DNA of 64,000 bases from assembly GCF_949774925.1 (NCBI RefSeq), contig NZ_OX458932.1:310001-374000 (forward strand). Reading direction: 5' to 3'. Shown piece by piece: positions 1 to 8,445 of the stretch. This stretch comes from Candidatus Methylacidiphilum fumarolicum (GTDB lineage Bacteria > Verrucomicrobiota > Verrucomicrobiia > Methylacidiphilales > Methylacidiphilaceae). The notes under the pieces were generated by a model that worked only from the letters and a program-made list of their open reading frames with translations, did not search any database and was not told the DNA's origin. Numbering within the stretch: position 1 is the stretch's first letter; each line of letters opens with the position of its first letter. A program made the translations under genes and the position numbers.

Positions 1-669
1 GATGGAACCATTATCAGAATAGCCCATGAAATCTTTCCATCTCCTGTGCCTATTCTAGGAGTGAATACTGGTAGTTTAGGATTCCTTACGGCTGTTTCCA
101 GAGAAGAAATTCTGCCGCAGCTACCCAATATCTTGCAAGGCCGTTTCAGAAAAAGCCCTAGAATGGTGCTTAAGGCCGTCGGCTGTGCTTACGGAAATAA
201 TTTTGAAATTCCTTGTTCTTTGAACGATATTGTCCTTTTTAGAGGAGCTTTTTCCCATATGGCGACAATTGATGTTTTTGCCCAGGGAAACCTCGTGACC
301 GAATTTCAATCCGACGGTCTTGTTGTTTCCACTCCTACCGGTTCCACAGCCTATGCTTTGTCGACGGGAGGTCCAATTATTATGCCTGAATCTGAAGTTT
401 TCACTCTTAATCCTATTTGTCCTCATACGTTGACAAATCGGTCATTGGTGTTTCCTGAAGAGGTCACTTTGCGTTTTTCTATACCACTGGGCGGAGGGCC
501 AGTACGACTTGAATATGATGGGATTGCCTATGGAGATCTCCATCCTGGGGATTGGCTTGAAATTGAGGCAAGCCCCAAGAAAGTAATTCTGGGATTTCTT
601 GAGGAGAGGAATTTTTTTGAAATTTTAAGAAGAAAACTGCGTTGGAGCGGAGCAACCGTGGAGGAATGA
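1..669 (+). CDS. nadK: NAD kinase, 3' part (5' end outside window)
   Basis: NAD kinase phosphorylates NAD to NADP in the cytoplasm. The frame is open from base 1 and begins with DGT, the end of the GGDGT nucleotide-binding motif, so the N-terminal domain lies before the window. NTGSLGF follows at about residue 22 of the fragment, then the second family signature DGLVVSTPTGSTAY at about 104-118. The C-terminal beta-sandwich domain appears complete and ends at TGA 667-669. A TnpB-type element begins almost on the stop codon. Identification is secure; only the start is missing. Confidence 0.93.
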   Translation, partial: DGTIIRIAHEIFPSPVPILGVNTGSLGFLTAVSREEILPQLPNILQGRFRKSPRMVLKAVGCAYGNNFEIPCSLNDIVLFRGAFSHMATIDVFAQGNLVTEFQSDGLVVSTPTGSTAYALSTGGPIIMPESEVFTLNPICPHTLTNRSLVFPEEVTLRFSIPLGGGPVRLEYDGIAYGDLHPGDWLEIEASPKKVILGFLEERNFFEILRRKLRWSGATVEE

Positions 670-2020
670 ATGATTAATGCTATTGCCATGTCAATCTAGT
701 TATAAACAGGCATGGCGAAAGCTTTTCGCTAAAGAAGTTTGACGTGCTGATCGGTCGGAGCGTAAACACACTGCAATGAAAGGCAGTGGGAAAAACAATT
801 GATGATTAAAATTTCATATTTCTTAAGAAAGGCAAAACGCAATTCTTTTTTGATTATGTAAGGATTTACAAAAGGCAGTCGGGAATCTTCGAGGAGTGAA
901 GTTGAGATATTCTATAAGCTTTGATGAATGTATGTATCAGAATTTTGAAAAGAAGGGGAGGCAGTATATCCCTCTCATGATTCTTGAAGGTGGCAAAAGG
1001 ATTGTCATACCTTTGTCAGCGAACTCAAAAATTCAGGGCATGATTTGCCTTGTTTTAAAGGAAAAAAAGGCGACAATTCCCTACGCAGCGCTACTAAAAG
1101 TTCCGAAGCGATTATATGGGGAAGCGGTCGGGATAAATGCTAGACTTTCTGAATTTTTTACAGATGACCACGGAAAGAAATATGGGAGGGGTTTTGGGGA
1201 ACTGCTAGCTAATTTATCTAAATTTCATAAGGAGAAAGGAAAGAAGCGGCAGAACCTTCAGGTGATTGATAAGAATCCAGGGAAGGCAGCTAAAGCAAGA
1301 CGCATCCGCAAGCACAACTTAGAGAAGAAAAAGCGACTGCCTCGTTTATGCAAGGCTTGGGTAGAAATAGAGAGACGGATACACACAAGCCTACAACAAC
1401 TTTTTAAACTACGAATCCCTTCTGTAATCGCTTCTGAATCCTTAGTTTTCCGCCTGAATGTTCCAAGCAAAGATCTTTCCAGGCGCATTATACAACTGCG
1501 CAGCTATGTGCTTCCAGAGCGAATCGAATTGCTGGCGCCTGTGGGAGGTTCTCGTCGCGAGAAGGTCTATCCGGCCTGTAGCTCTGAGCTTTGTCCGCGG
1601 TGTGGGTATGTCCATTCTAAGAATCGCTCTGGGGATAAGTTTATGTGCCGGCATCGCGGGGATGCGAGCTATGCGGAATCGGTTGGCGCATACCACCTCA
1701 AAAAAAGGATTGGAGATCGAGAGATTTTTTCGTGGAGGCCGCAGAACCGGCTGCATGCGATGCTTTTGGAGAGGTTTGCCCGTAATAGCGGGCTGCCGCC
1801 TGATTGGAATCCCGAGGAGGGGGACTGTACTGGAATGGACGACTCAAGGCAGCGGGAAGATGTCCTCTTTGATTGTCAAGATGACAGGCTAATTCTATCC
1901 CGCTTTTCCGAAGAACGAAATGGCCATGGCGATACCCGGGCATCCCAGTTCAAAACCATGGCGAAAAAAAACGGACTTGGATCAAGCGTAAGCAAATCCC
2001 AAGCATGCTTTTAGGAACAG
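663..2020 (+). mobile_element. IS200/IS605-type (TnpB) element, copy A
   Basis: The left end (about 663-790) and right end (about 1895-2020, ending TTTTAGGAACAG) recur at 18188-18649, 32593-33132 (inverted) and 49034-49898. I set the boundaries by comparing these four copies by eye. Shared left-end landmarks are CAATCTAGTTAT and CTGATCGGTCGGAGC. The element carries one ORF (896-2014) and no TnpA, so it would depend on a transposase elsewhere. No terminal inverted repeats were seen, as expected for this class. The left end abuts the nadK stop codon. Boundaries are uncertain by about 10 bases. Confidence 0.7.
896..2014 (+). CDS. TnpB-like RuvC/zinc-ribbon protein, probably catalytically inactive
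   Basis: This 372-aa protein has the layout of IS605 OrfB/TnpB: an N-terminal beta-rich part, RuvC-I near residue 79, a basic helical region (110-170), RuvC-II near 175-185, a zinc ribbon (CPRCGY at 233-238) and RuvC-III near 259-268. In the family RuvC-I reads VGIDAG; here it is VGINAR, with Asn81 in place of Asp. RuvC-II Glu181 (ASESL) is kept. RuvC-III, normally with ADxV, reads YAESVGA, so Asp is Glu261; the decayed copy D still encodes YAD. The fourth zinc ligand is also lost (CRHR instead of CxxC). The roughly 95 residues after RuvC-III overlap the conserved right end of the element. It starts at GTG 896 behind GAGG. It is either a dead TnpB or a repurposed one. Confidence 0.75.
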   Translation: MKLRYSISFDECMYQNFEKKGRQYIPLMILEGGKRIVIPLSANSKIQGMICLVLKEKKATIPYAALLKVPKRLYGEAVGINARLSEFFTDDHGKKYGRGFGELLANLSKFHKEKGKKRQNLQVIDKNPGKAAKARRIRKHNLEKKKRLPRLCKAWVEIERRIHTSLQQLFKLRIPSVIASESLVFRLNVPSKDLSRRIIQLRSYVLPERIELLAPVGGSRREKVYPACSSELCPRCGYVHSKNRSGDKFMCRHRGDASYAESVGAYHLKKRIGDREIFSWRPQNRLHAMLLERFARNSGLPPDWNPEEGDCTGMDDSRQREDVLFDCQDDRLILSRFSEERNGHGDTRASQFKTMAKKNGLGSSVSKSQACF

Positions 2021-2086
2021 GATTAACGCATGAAGAAGCCCTGCTCTTGACTGGACCAACGGTGATAAATTAAGAATGAGTGAACG

Positions 2087-2542
2087 ATGAATCTCTCTGA
2101 TGTATTGACCCAGGATCGAGTTCTCGTAAATTTAGCCGCCAGAGATAAATTTGAAGCAATAACGAAGGTTGCCAAAATTCTCGAACATAGTCCAATGCTT
2201 GAATCTTTTGATACTTTCTTAGAGGCAGTCTTAGAAGCTGAAAAATTGGGAATGACCTGGTTTGAACAAGAAGTCGCTTTTCCGCATATCCGCAGTCAAG
2301 TAGTCAAAGAGTTAGTCATAGCCGCTGGTTTTTTCCCTTCAGGCGTGATTTTTAGAGAGGCTGCTCCTTTAGTGCAATTGATTTTTGTAATCGGTGCTCC
2401 TAAGAAACTGAACACCAACGATATTATTGTGGTTGGGTCATTAGCAAGGATTGTAGCGACCAATAGAAAGAAATTGTTAAAAGCAAAAAGCGCTGAAGAA
2501 TTTGTTAGTCTCATTGCTACTCTTGAAAAACAACTCCAATGA
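2087..2542 (+). CDS. PTS EIIA-like (PtsN/fructose family) protein
   Basis: This 151-aa protein matches a single PTS EIIA domain of the PtsN (nitrogen)/fructose type, a cytoplasmic phosphocarrier. The active-site context AFPHIRS places the phosphorylatable histidine at His67, as in the family's PH(A/T)R motif. The C-terminal half (LIFVIGAPKKLN...) also fits the EIIA fold. No HPr, EI or sugar-specific EIIBC gene is next to it, so a regulatory role is more likely than sugar uptake. It starts at ATG 2087 and ends about 110 bases before tRNA-Ser. Family assignment is firm; the physiological partner is unknown. Confidence 0.8.
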   Translation: MNLSDVLTQDRVLVNLAARDKFEAITKVAKILEHSPMLESFDTFLEAVLEAEKLGMTWFEQEVAFPHIRSQVVKELVIAAGFFPSGVIFREAAPLVQLIFVIGAPKKLNTNDIIVVGSLARIVATNRKKLLKAKSAEEFVSLIATLEKQLQ

Positions 2543-2652
2543 AAAGTAGCATAGGCCAGGGAAAGATTAGGAATGGGGCTTTAGCTCAGAGGAAATTTCT
2601 TTTTGTTTAGCTGATTTTAGGTTAAAGTGATCTTATATCAGTTAACCCGCTA

Positions 2653-2741
2653 GGACAGGTGGCTGAGCGGATGAAGGCGCTCGACTCGAAATCGAGAATG
2701 GGGACAAAACCCCATCGCGGGTTCGAATCCCGCCCTGTCCG
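2653..2741 (+). tRNA. tRNA-Ser (anticodon CGA)
   Basis: The acceptor arms GGACAGG (2653-2659) and CCTGTCC (2734-2740) pair, followed by discriminator G. The anticodon stem CTCGA/TCGAG encloses the loop CTCGAAA with anticodon CGA. There is a long variable arm (GGGG...CCCC) as in class II serine tRNAs, and a T arm GCGGGTTCGAATCCCGC. CCA is not encoded. Confidence 0.96.
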
Positions 2742-2905
2742 TTGCTCTTTAGGATGAAAGAGCGCAATACAGAATCGTCTTGTTTTATTAATGATTCATG
2801 CATTCACAAGAAAGATCCTATCCGTTCTGTATCCATAGGTGAGGGCACTATTCCAAGGGAATTTAGACAAAGGATAGGAAAAAGAAATGGTACTTTAAGC
2901 CAGAA

Positions 2906-3490
2906 TTATCGACTGTTTTCAGAAGAATAGAGATGGTTTTTGGGTTGGCTAGAAAACACAGCCTTAACAAGGTTTTCATTTTCACCACTTTTAGGGATGA
3001 TTCTCAAAACATAGGCTGGGTGTCTTGGGGAAATATAAAAACAATCTCCAGGTTCCAGTCTTGCTAAGGTCCGTTGTTCCTGTGGATTTATAAAAATAAA
3101 TCGGGTTTTAGGGGTTACGATGGTTTGAATTAAAGGTAAAAATCCTTTGATATCAGGTTTTGCTATCAGGGCTTTATTTTTTTTATTAAAACCAACAACC
3201 TTAAAATGCCCATAGACCCAGAGATTTTTCACTTTATGCTCTTTGATGTAGGTAGCAAAGTTTTGAGTGGAGACAAGATGACTTTTTTTAGGTGAATAAA
3301 CGGGTAAAGCAGAACCGGTCGATCCTCTTTCTGTTGGCTGAAGACCATCTGTTTTTTTATTCTGGTGTGTTTCCAATTGCTTTTGGGCTTGTTCAATGGC
3401 CTTATCAAGCTCTTCGGTTTCAGACCCGATAGCTTCTAGTGGCAAGACGAACAGTAGAGTACAGAAAAGGAGCAAAGGAAATTGTTTCAT
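2906..3490 (-). CDS. secreted protein of unknown function
   Basis: This 194-aa protein begins with a clear signal peptide (residues 1-22; hydrophobic FPLLLFCTLLFVLPL, likely cleavage after AIGS). A charged, Gln/Lys-rich segment (25-55) follows, then a compact domain (about 75-175) that I do not recognise. It lies 3 bases downstream of the larger membrane protein on the same strand, so the two are very probably co-transcribed and may act together in the envelope. No catalytic motif is visible. Confidence 0.65.
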   Translation of the reverse strand: MKQFPLLLFCTLLFVLPLEAIGSETEELDKAIEQAQKQLETHQNKKTDGLQPTERGSTGSALPVYSPKKSHLVSTQNFATYIKEHKVKNLWVYGHFKVVGFNKKNKALIAKPDIKGFLPLIQTIVTPKTRFIFINPQEQRTLARLEPGDCFYISPRHPAYVLRIIPKSGENENLVKAVFSSQPKNHLYSSENSR

Positions 3491-3493
3491 TTA

Positions 3494-4957
3494 TTATTTA
3501 TTATTGAGTTCAACAAGTTTTGTTTTTAGAAGTGCTGCTTCTTTCTTAATTTCTTCAAGCTTTTCTTTGGTCAGCGGGCCATTCTTTAGTTCTGCCAATA
3601 GCTCCCTCTGTCTTTTGATAATATACTCTTTTATTTTTTGTCCCTGCTTTTGATATTCGTTCAGGCTGTAATAAGGTTGAGGAGATTGGGATACAGTACA
3701 ACCAGCGATTTCTAAGCTACAAGAAAATGGAATGACGCAGTGGAAAATCATTGTATTATTTGTAGTGGTGACATCGAAAAGATAGGCTTTAAGCTCTTTT
3801 CCAAACACAACGGTTGGTGCAAATTGCTTAGAAAAAGCTTGGGAAAGCTTTTGGTAAAGAGATGCAGGAGTTTCTAAGTAAGTCCAGAGCTCAACTGTTT
3901 GTCCTTCTTTTTTCGTTGCTTCTGTTGGAACCCATACAATCATTATTCCAGTGAATGGAGCCCATACTGGTTCTATGCGATTTGCCGTAAACTGTCCGCA
4001 AACAATCTGCGCTGTTTCATCTTTCCAATAATTCCACAGTTGCTGAATGAAGGAAGAGGGATGCTCTTTATATTTTTGTAGGAGCTGAGAATAATCAAAG
4101 AAAAGTTCTTCTTTGCTTAAAGCTGTCTTTAGTGTCCAACCATAAGGCATGGAACTGGAAAGTTTTGCTTCTTCTTTTTCTAGTACCTTCGATATCTCTA
4201 CTTTCGGTTGGAATAGAGAAAGGAAGGTATCTCTTTTATAGAAGATAAGCATGCCAAGAGCTAAAAAGCCTAGAACCACTAAGGAAAGAGATCTAGGATT
4301 GAGTCTTAAGTCTAATTTCTCTGCCCACTGGATAATCTCTGATCGATCCTGGCTAACAGTTGGTTCTTCCTGTCCACAAGAAATGTCGGTCCATGGAGGC
4401 TGGGTGTCTTTGCCTTTATAAAACCAGAATGAGAGGCTTCGGAAAAGCCAAAGTAAAGGAGCTGAGAGCAAAAAATAGTAGAAAAGGGTCTTAGAAAAAA
4501 ACGAGGCAAGAAAAGCAAAGCCTAAAATAATAGCCGGCTGGATAAGAAACCAGAACCATTGGTTTTGCGGTAGCCCAAAAAGGGGCTCGCCCCAAAATAA
4601 GGGATTGCGTTGGATCTTTTTCTTTTCTTCTTCATAGTAGACAAGAAACACTTGGTAAAAATAGATCAGAGATAAGAGCCCAGAAAAGAGAAGAAAGACG
4701 GTGAGTTCAGAATGGATGCTATGCTTATTTAGCCAGGCTAACACCAGAAGAATACCTAAGGAAGTTAAGAATCGTTTGGGATGGGCATAGTTTTTCCCTA
4801 GTCTGCGGACAGTCAAAAGCTCACAGGGCAAAAACCAGGAGATAAAAAAGAAAAAAAGTTTTTTCAGTAGAATGACCCGGATAGCAAGCGGCCTATCTTT
4901 TTCTGTTTGTTTCATAGTAAGATAAAAACTAAAAAACAAATGGCATGATATTACCAA
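3494..4957 (-). CDS. membrane protein of unknown function
   Basis: This 487-aa protein has about five hydrophobic segments in its first half (around residues 25-45, 65-85, 90-110, 135-175) and another near 220-245. A soluble part (250-430) and a Lys/Glu-rich helical C-terminus follow. I recognise no family. A second possible start is Met15 (position 4915), which would remove a Cys/Phe-rich stretch; neither start has a convincing ribosome site. The gene for the secreted protein follows after 3 bases, suggesting an operon of envelope components. Confidence 0.65.
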   Translation of the reverse strand: MVISCHLFFSFYLTMKQTEKDRPLAIRVILLKKLFFFFISWFLPCELLTVRRLGKNYAHPKRFLTSLGILLVLAWLNKHSIHSELTVFLLFSGLLSLIYFYQVFLVYYEEEKKKIQRNPLFWGEPLFGLPQNQWFWFLIQPAIILGFAFLASFFSKTLFYYFLLSAPLLWLFRSLSFWFYKGKDTQPPWTDISCGQEEPTVSQDRSEIIQWAEKLDLRLNPRSLSLVVLGFLALGMLIFYKRDTFLSLFQPKVEISKVLEKEEAKLSSSMPYGWTLKTALSKEELFFDYSQLLQKYKEHPSSFIQQLWNYWKDETAQIVCGQFTANRIEPVWAPFTGIMIVWVPTEATKKEGQTVELWTYLETPASLYQKLSQAFSKQFAPTVVFGKELKAYLFDVTTTNNTMIFHCVIPFSCSLEIAGCTVSQSPQPYYSLNEYQKQGQKIKEYIIKRQRELLAELKNGPLTKEKLEEIKKEAALLKTKLVELNNK

Positions 4958-5217
4958 ACATTGCTACCAGTTTTTTAAAGAATTTTACCTTCAGCCTTTT
5001 CGCTTTCATCCTCTGATCAGGAATATACAAGCATAGATTTTTTAAAACAAAAAATCAAGCATTCCTTTTTGGGGGTGTGAGCTAGGATGATGGAAAGTCA
5101 ACATAAAAGAGGGTATTTTTGAAAATCTTCTTTCGTAGGGAAATCAGCTATGTCAATTTGGTAGCGAGTTTTTTGTCCCTTTTTTAAGCTAGAAAAGCTA
5201 TTTTGTAGCTAAGAAAC

Positions 5218-8200
5218 ATGTTAGAAAAATTCGCTACTTCTTTGCTTTCTCATAAGCCTTTTGTCTACCTCGTGTTGTTTTTATATCTCTCTGCTGGTCT
5301 TTATACGGCAACACATCTGTCTATCGACGCCGTTCCAGATATTTCCAATGTGCAGGTGCAGATTATTACCCCTGTAAGGGATTTTGCTCCAGAAGAAATC
5401 GAAAAGCTTGTTACTTTTCCATTGGAAAGGGAATGTTCAGGGATACCTGGCCTTGAAGAAATGCGTTCTGTAAGCAAGTTTGGCATTTCTCAGATCACTT
5501 TAGTATTCAAAGATGGTACGGATATTTACAGGGCTAGGCAGCTTACGGGCGAAAGACTCATTACAGCGATGGATAAAATTCCGCAAGGACTTGTACCAAG
5601 ACTTGGCCCGATCAGTACAGGTCTCGGAGAGGTTTTTGTGTACGCCCTTGATTGGGAAAAGGACCATCCCAATAAGCCCAAAAACCGTATGGAAGAGCTG
5701 ATGGAATTGAAGCTCATTCAGGAATATCAGATTAAGCCGCAGCTTAGGATGGTCCCTGGAGTGGCAGAGGTGAACACGCTAGGGGGTTATGATAAGGAAA
5801 TTCTGATAATGCCTGATCCTGAAAAATTGATGAACCTAGGGCTGACGGTTAAGGACCTTAGTGAGATCATTGGGAAGAATGTGGAGAATGTTGGGGGAGC
5901 TTATATAAAAAGGGCTGGAGAGCAAATGACAGTGAGAGCCTTAGGTAGAGTAGTAGATCTGCCTCAGATAGAAATCTTACCTATAAAATATTCGGGTTGG
6001 ACAAAGCCGCTCTTAGTTAAAGATGTAGCGGAGGTGGCGGTAGGAGCCAAAATTAGGGTAGGGGCAGCTTTGGTCAACGGAAAGGAAATGGTCCTTGGGA
6101 CTGTGCTCATGCGGGTCGGAGCTAATGGAAGAACGGTTTCTCAGAAGGTGTTTCAAAAAATCCAGCAGATCGAGCGGCAGCTACCAGAAGGGGTCAAAAT
6201 AGAAGTGCTCTACAACCGCTCAGAACTTATTGACCAAGTGATTCACACCGCTTTTTCTAATCTTCTGGAAGGGGCCATTCTTGTGGCCCTAATCCTCTTT
6301 ATGATTTTGGCCGATTGGAAGGCTTCTTTAATTGTTTCTTTCATCATCCCTCTTTCCTTTCTTTTTGCTATCTACGGAATGAGGCTTTTTCATTTGTCTG
6401 GTAATTTGATGAGTCTGGGAGCCATCGATTTTGGTCTCATTGTCGATGGAGCGGTCATCATGGTAGAAAACATTCTTAGGAAACTTGCTGAAAGCCAATC
6501 GAAGCTAGGCAGCTCTCTTTCTAAAAAAGACAAAGAGTTAATAGTCAAAGAAACCATTTCTGAAGTAGGCCAATCGGTGCTCATCGGGGTTTTAATCATT
6601 ACTTTTGTGTACGTTCCCATTCTTAGTTTAAGCGGGGTGGCAGGTAAGACTTTTAGGCCCATGGCCATCACCGTTATCTTTGCGTTGATTGGCTCCATTT
6701 TATTTAGTTTCACTTTCATCCCTGTCATTTCAGCGGCTGTCTTGGGAAGAACAAAAGATTTTCAGAATCATGGAAGAGACTTCAACCTAATAAAAAAAAT
6801 CTATCGGCCTTTCCTTAGGTTTACCCTGAACCATGGCTGGCTTTTTGTAGGGATGGCTCTCTTGTTCTTTCTCATTGCGATTTTAAAGTTTGGTTCTTTG
6901 GGAGCGGATTTTGTCCCTAAGCTTGATGAGGGCTCCTATGATATCAATATTTTTAGGGAAAATACTATAGGGATAGAAGCTTGTGTAGGAATGGAAAAGA
7001 AAACCGAAGAGGTGCTACTCCAATCTTTTCCTGAAATCCGATATGTCTATTCGCGTATCGGCATGGCGGATATAGCCACCGATCCTGCAAGTCCAAATGA
7101 ACCTGAGCTTTACGTTATCTTAAAACCCAAATCGGAATGGAGAAAGATTAATGGCAAACCGATTTCTAAGGAGGATCTGGAAGATCTGATGGAAGAAGAA
7201 ATCAAGCTTAAAGTTCCAGGCCAAGCCATGATTTTCTCTCAACCTATTGAAAACCGGTTCAATGACATGCTCCAAGGCGTTAAGGCGGATGTGGCTTTTA
7301 AGGTTTTTGGTTCCGATTATTTGACCATTTATTCGCTGACAGAACAAATTAAAAAGCTACTAGGAAATGTCCGTGGCGTGGTAGGCCTTGCCTTTGAAAC
7401 CTCCGGTGTTGCCCCATCTCTGGAAATCATCCCTGATCGCCTGGCCTTGGCAAAATATGTCATCCAATCCAGTGAGATTAATGAAGCTGTCTCTGGAGCC
7501 ATAGGAGGGAAGACAGTTGGGCAACTCATCGATGGAGTCAGACGCTATGATATTGTAGTCAGATTTTCGGATGCAAAAAGAACCAATATCAATGCTTTAC
7601 TTTCTCTGCCAATACGCTCAGGTACTGGAGGCATCGTTTCTTTATCACAGGTTGCTTCTGCAAGCTACGAAAATCGACTCCGATCTATTTCTAGGGAAAA
7701 TGGTATCCGTCGGATCGCCTTGCTTGTAGACCTCGAAAGAAGGGATTTAGAAAGCTTTGTTAAGGAAGCCACAGAGAAGATCAATCGGTTGGTGCATTTT
7801 CCCCCAGGCTATTTTTATGAAGTCGGTGGACTCTACAGGAATTTTATCGAAGCCAAAGAAACATTGAAAGTGGTGGTTCCTATGTCCTCTTTGGCCATTA
7901 TGATGCTCCTGTATTTCCTCTTCAAAAACTTCAGGCATTGCTTTATTGTCTTTTTCTCAATTCCGCTAGCGATTACAGGAGGCATATTTTCCCTTATATT
8001 GGCAGCTCTTCCTTTCAGTATTTCAGCATGGATAGGGTTTATTGCTGTATCCGGAGTGGCTATTCTAGAAGGATTAGTATTGATAGGAGCCATTAACCGC
8101 CTTCGGCTTTGTGGATACCCGCTTGAACAAGCGATCGAAGAAGGAGCGCTTATTCGGCTGCGGCCAGTATTAGCTACTGCGCTTGTGGCAAGTTTAGGAT

Positions 8201-8445
8201 TCTTCCCCATGGCCTTTGCTCATGGTCCTGGAGCTGAAGTACAAAGGCCTTTAGCGATTGTTGTTATTGGAGGGATTGTTTCTTCAACAATTTTAGATCT
8301 TGTGGTTCTTCCAGTGTTTTATTTGTGGATTGAAAGCGTACGGGATTGGTGGCAGAAAGACAAACTAATCCCTGTCCGGGATACGGACAGAAGGAAGCAC
8401 AAAGTAGGCCCATACAAGACAGGCTCCGATCCAAAGAATGGATGA
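5218..8445 (+). CDS. heavy-metal efflux RND transporter (CzcA/CusA family)
   Basis: This 1075-aa protein is a full-length inner-membrane RND pump of the heavy-metal efflux class, which expels divalent or monovalent metal ions using the proton gradient. Its N-terminal helix is followed by PDISNVQVQI and the first porter domain. TM4 carries DFGLIVDGAVIMVEN, with Asp404, Asp410 and Glu417 in the positions used for proton relay in HME pumps. A second porter domain and TM7-12 follow. No membrane-fusion (CzcB) or outer-membrane channel (CzcC) gene lies next to it, which is unusual. Its 3' end overlaps the convergent nnrS gene by 81 bases. The metal cannot be told from sequence alone. Confidence 0.9.
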   Translation: MLEKFATSLLSHKPFVYLVLFLYLSAGLYTATHLSIDAVPDISNVQVQIITPVRDFAPEEIEKLVTFPLERECSGIPGLEEMRSVSKFGISQITLVFKDGTDIYRARQLTGERLITAMDKIPQGLVPRLGPISTGLGEVFVYALDWEKDHPNKPKNRMEELMELKLIQEYQIKPQLRMVPGVAEVNTLGGYDKEILIMPDPEKLMNLGLTVKDLSEIIGKNVENVGGAYIKRAGEQMTVRALGRVVDLPQIEILPIKYSGWTKPLLVKDVAEVAVGAKIRVGAALVNGKEMVLGTVLMRVGANGRTVSQKVFQKIQQIERQLPEGVKIEVLYNRSELIDQVIHTAFSNLLEGAILVALILFMILADWKASLIVSFIIPLSFLFAIYGMRLFHLSGNLMSLGAIDFGLIVDGAVIMVENILRKLAESQSKLGSSLSKKDKELIVKETISEVGQSVLIGVLIITFVYVPILSLSGVAGKTFRPMAITVIFALIGSILFSFTFIPVISAAVLGRTKDFQNHGRDFNLIKKIYRPFLRFTLNHGWLFVGMALLFFLIAILKFGSLGADFVPKLDEGSYDINIFRENTIGIEACVGMEKKTEEVLLQSFPEIRYVYSRIGMADIATDPASPNEPELYVILKPKSEWRKINGKPISKEDLEDLMEEEIKLKVPGQAMIFSQPIENRFNDMLQGVKADVAFKVFGSDYLTIYSLTEQIKKLLGNVRGVVGLAFETSGVAPSLEIIPDRLALAKYVIQSSEINEAVSGAIGGKTVGQLIDGVRRYDIVVRFSDAKRTNINALLSLPIRSGTGGIVSLSQVASASYENRLRSISRENGIRRIALLVDLERRDLESFVKEATEKINRLVHFPPGYFYEVGGLYRNFIEAKETLKVVVPMSSLAIMMLLYFLFKNFRHCFIVFFSIPLAITGGIFSLILAALPFSISAWIGFIAVSGVAILEGLVLIGAINRLRLCGYPLEQAIEEGALIRLRPVLATALVASLGFFPMAFAHGPGAEVQRPLAIVVIGGIVSSTILDLVVLPVFYLWIESVRDWWQKDKLIPVRDTDRRKHKVGPYKTGSDPKNG

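Noticed and set aside
2742-2930. 62-codon frame after tRNA-Ser
   Set aside because: It begins at the tRNA 3' end, overlaps the next gene's stop and lacks any ribosome site or known domain.
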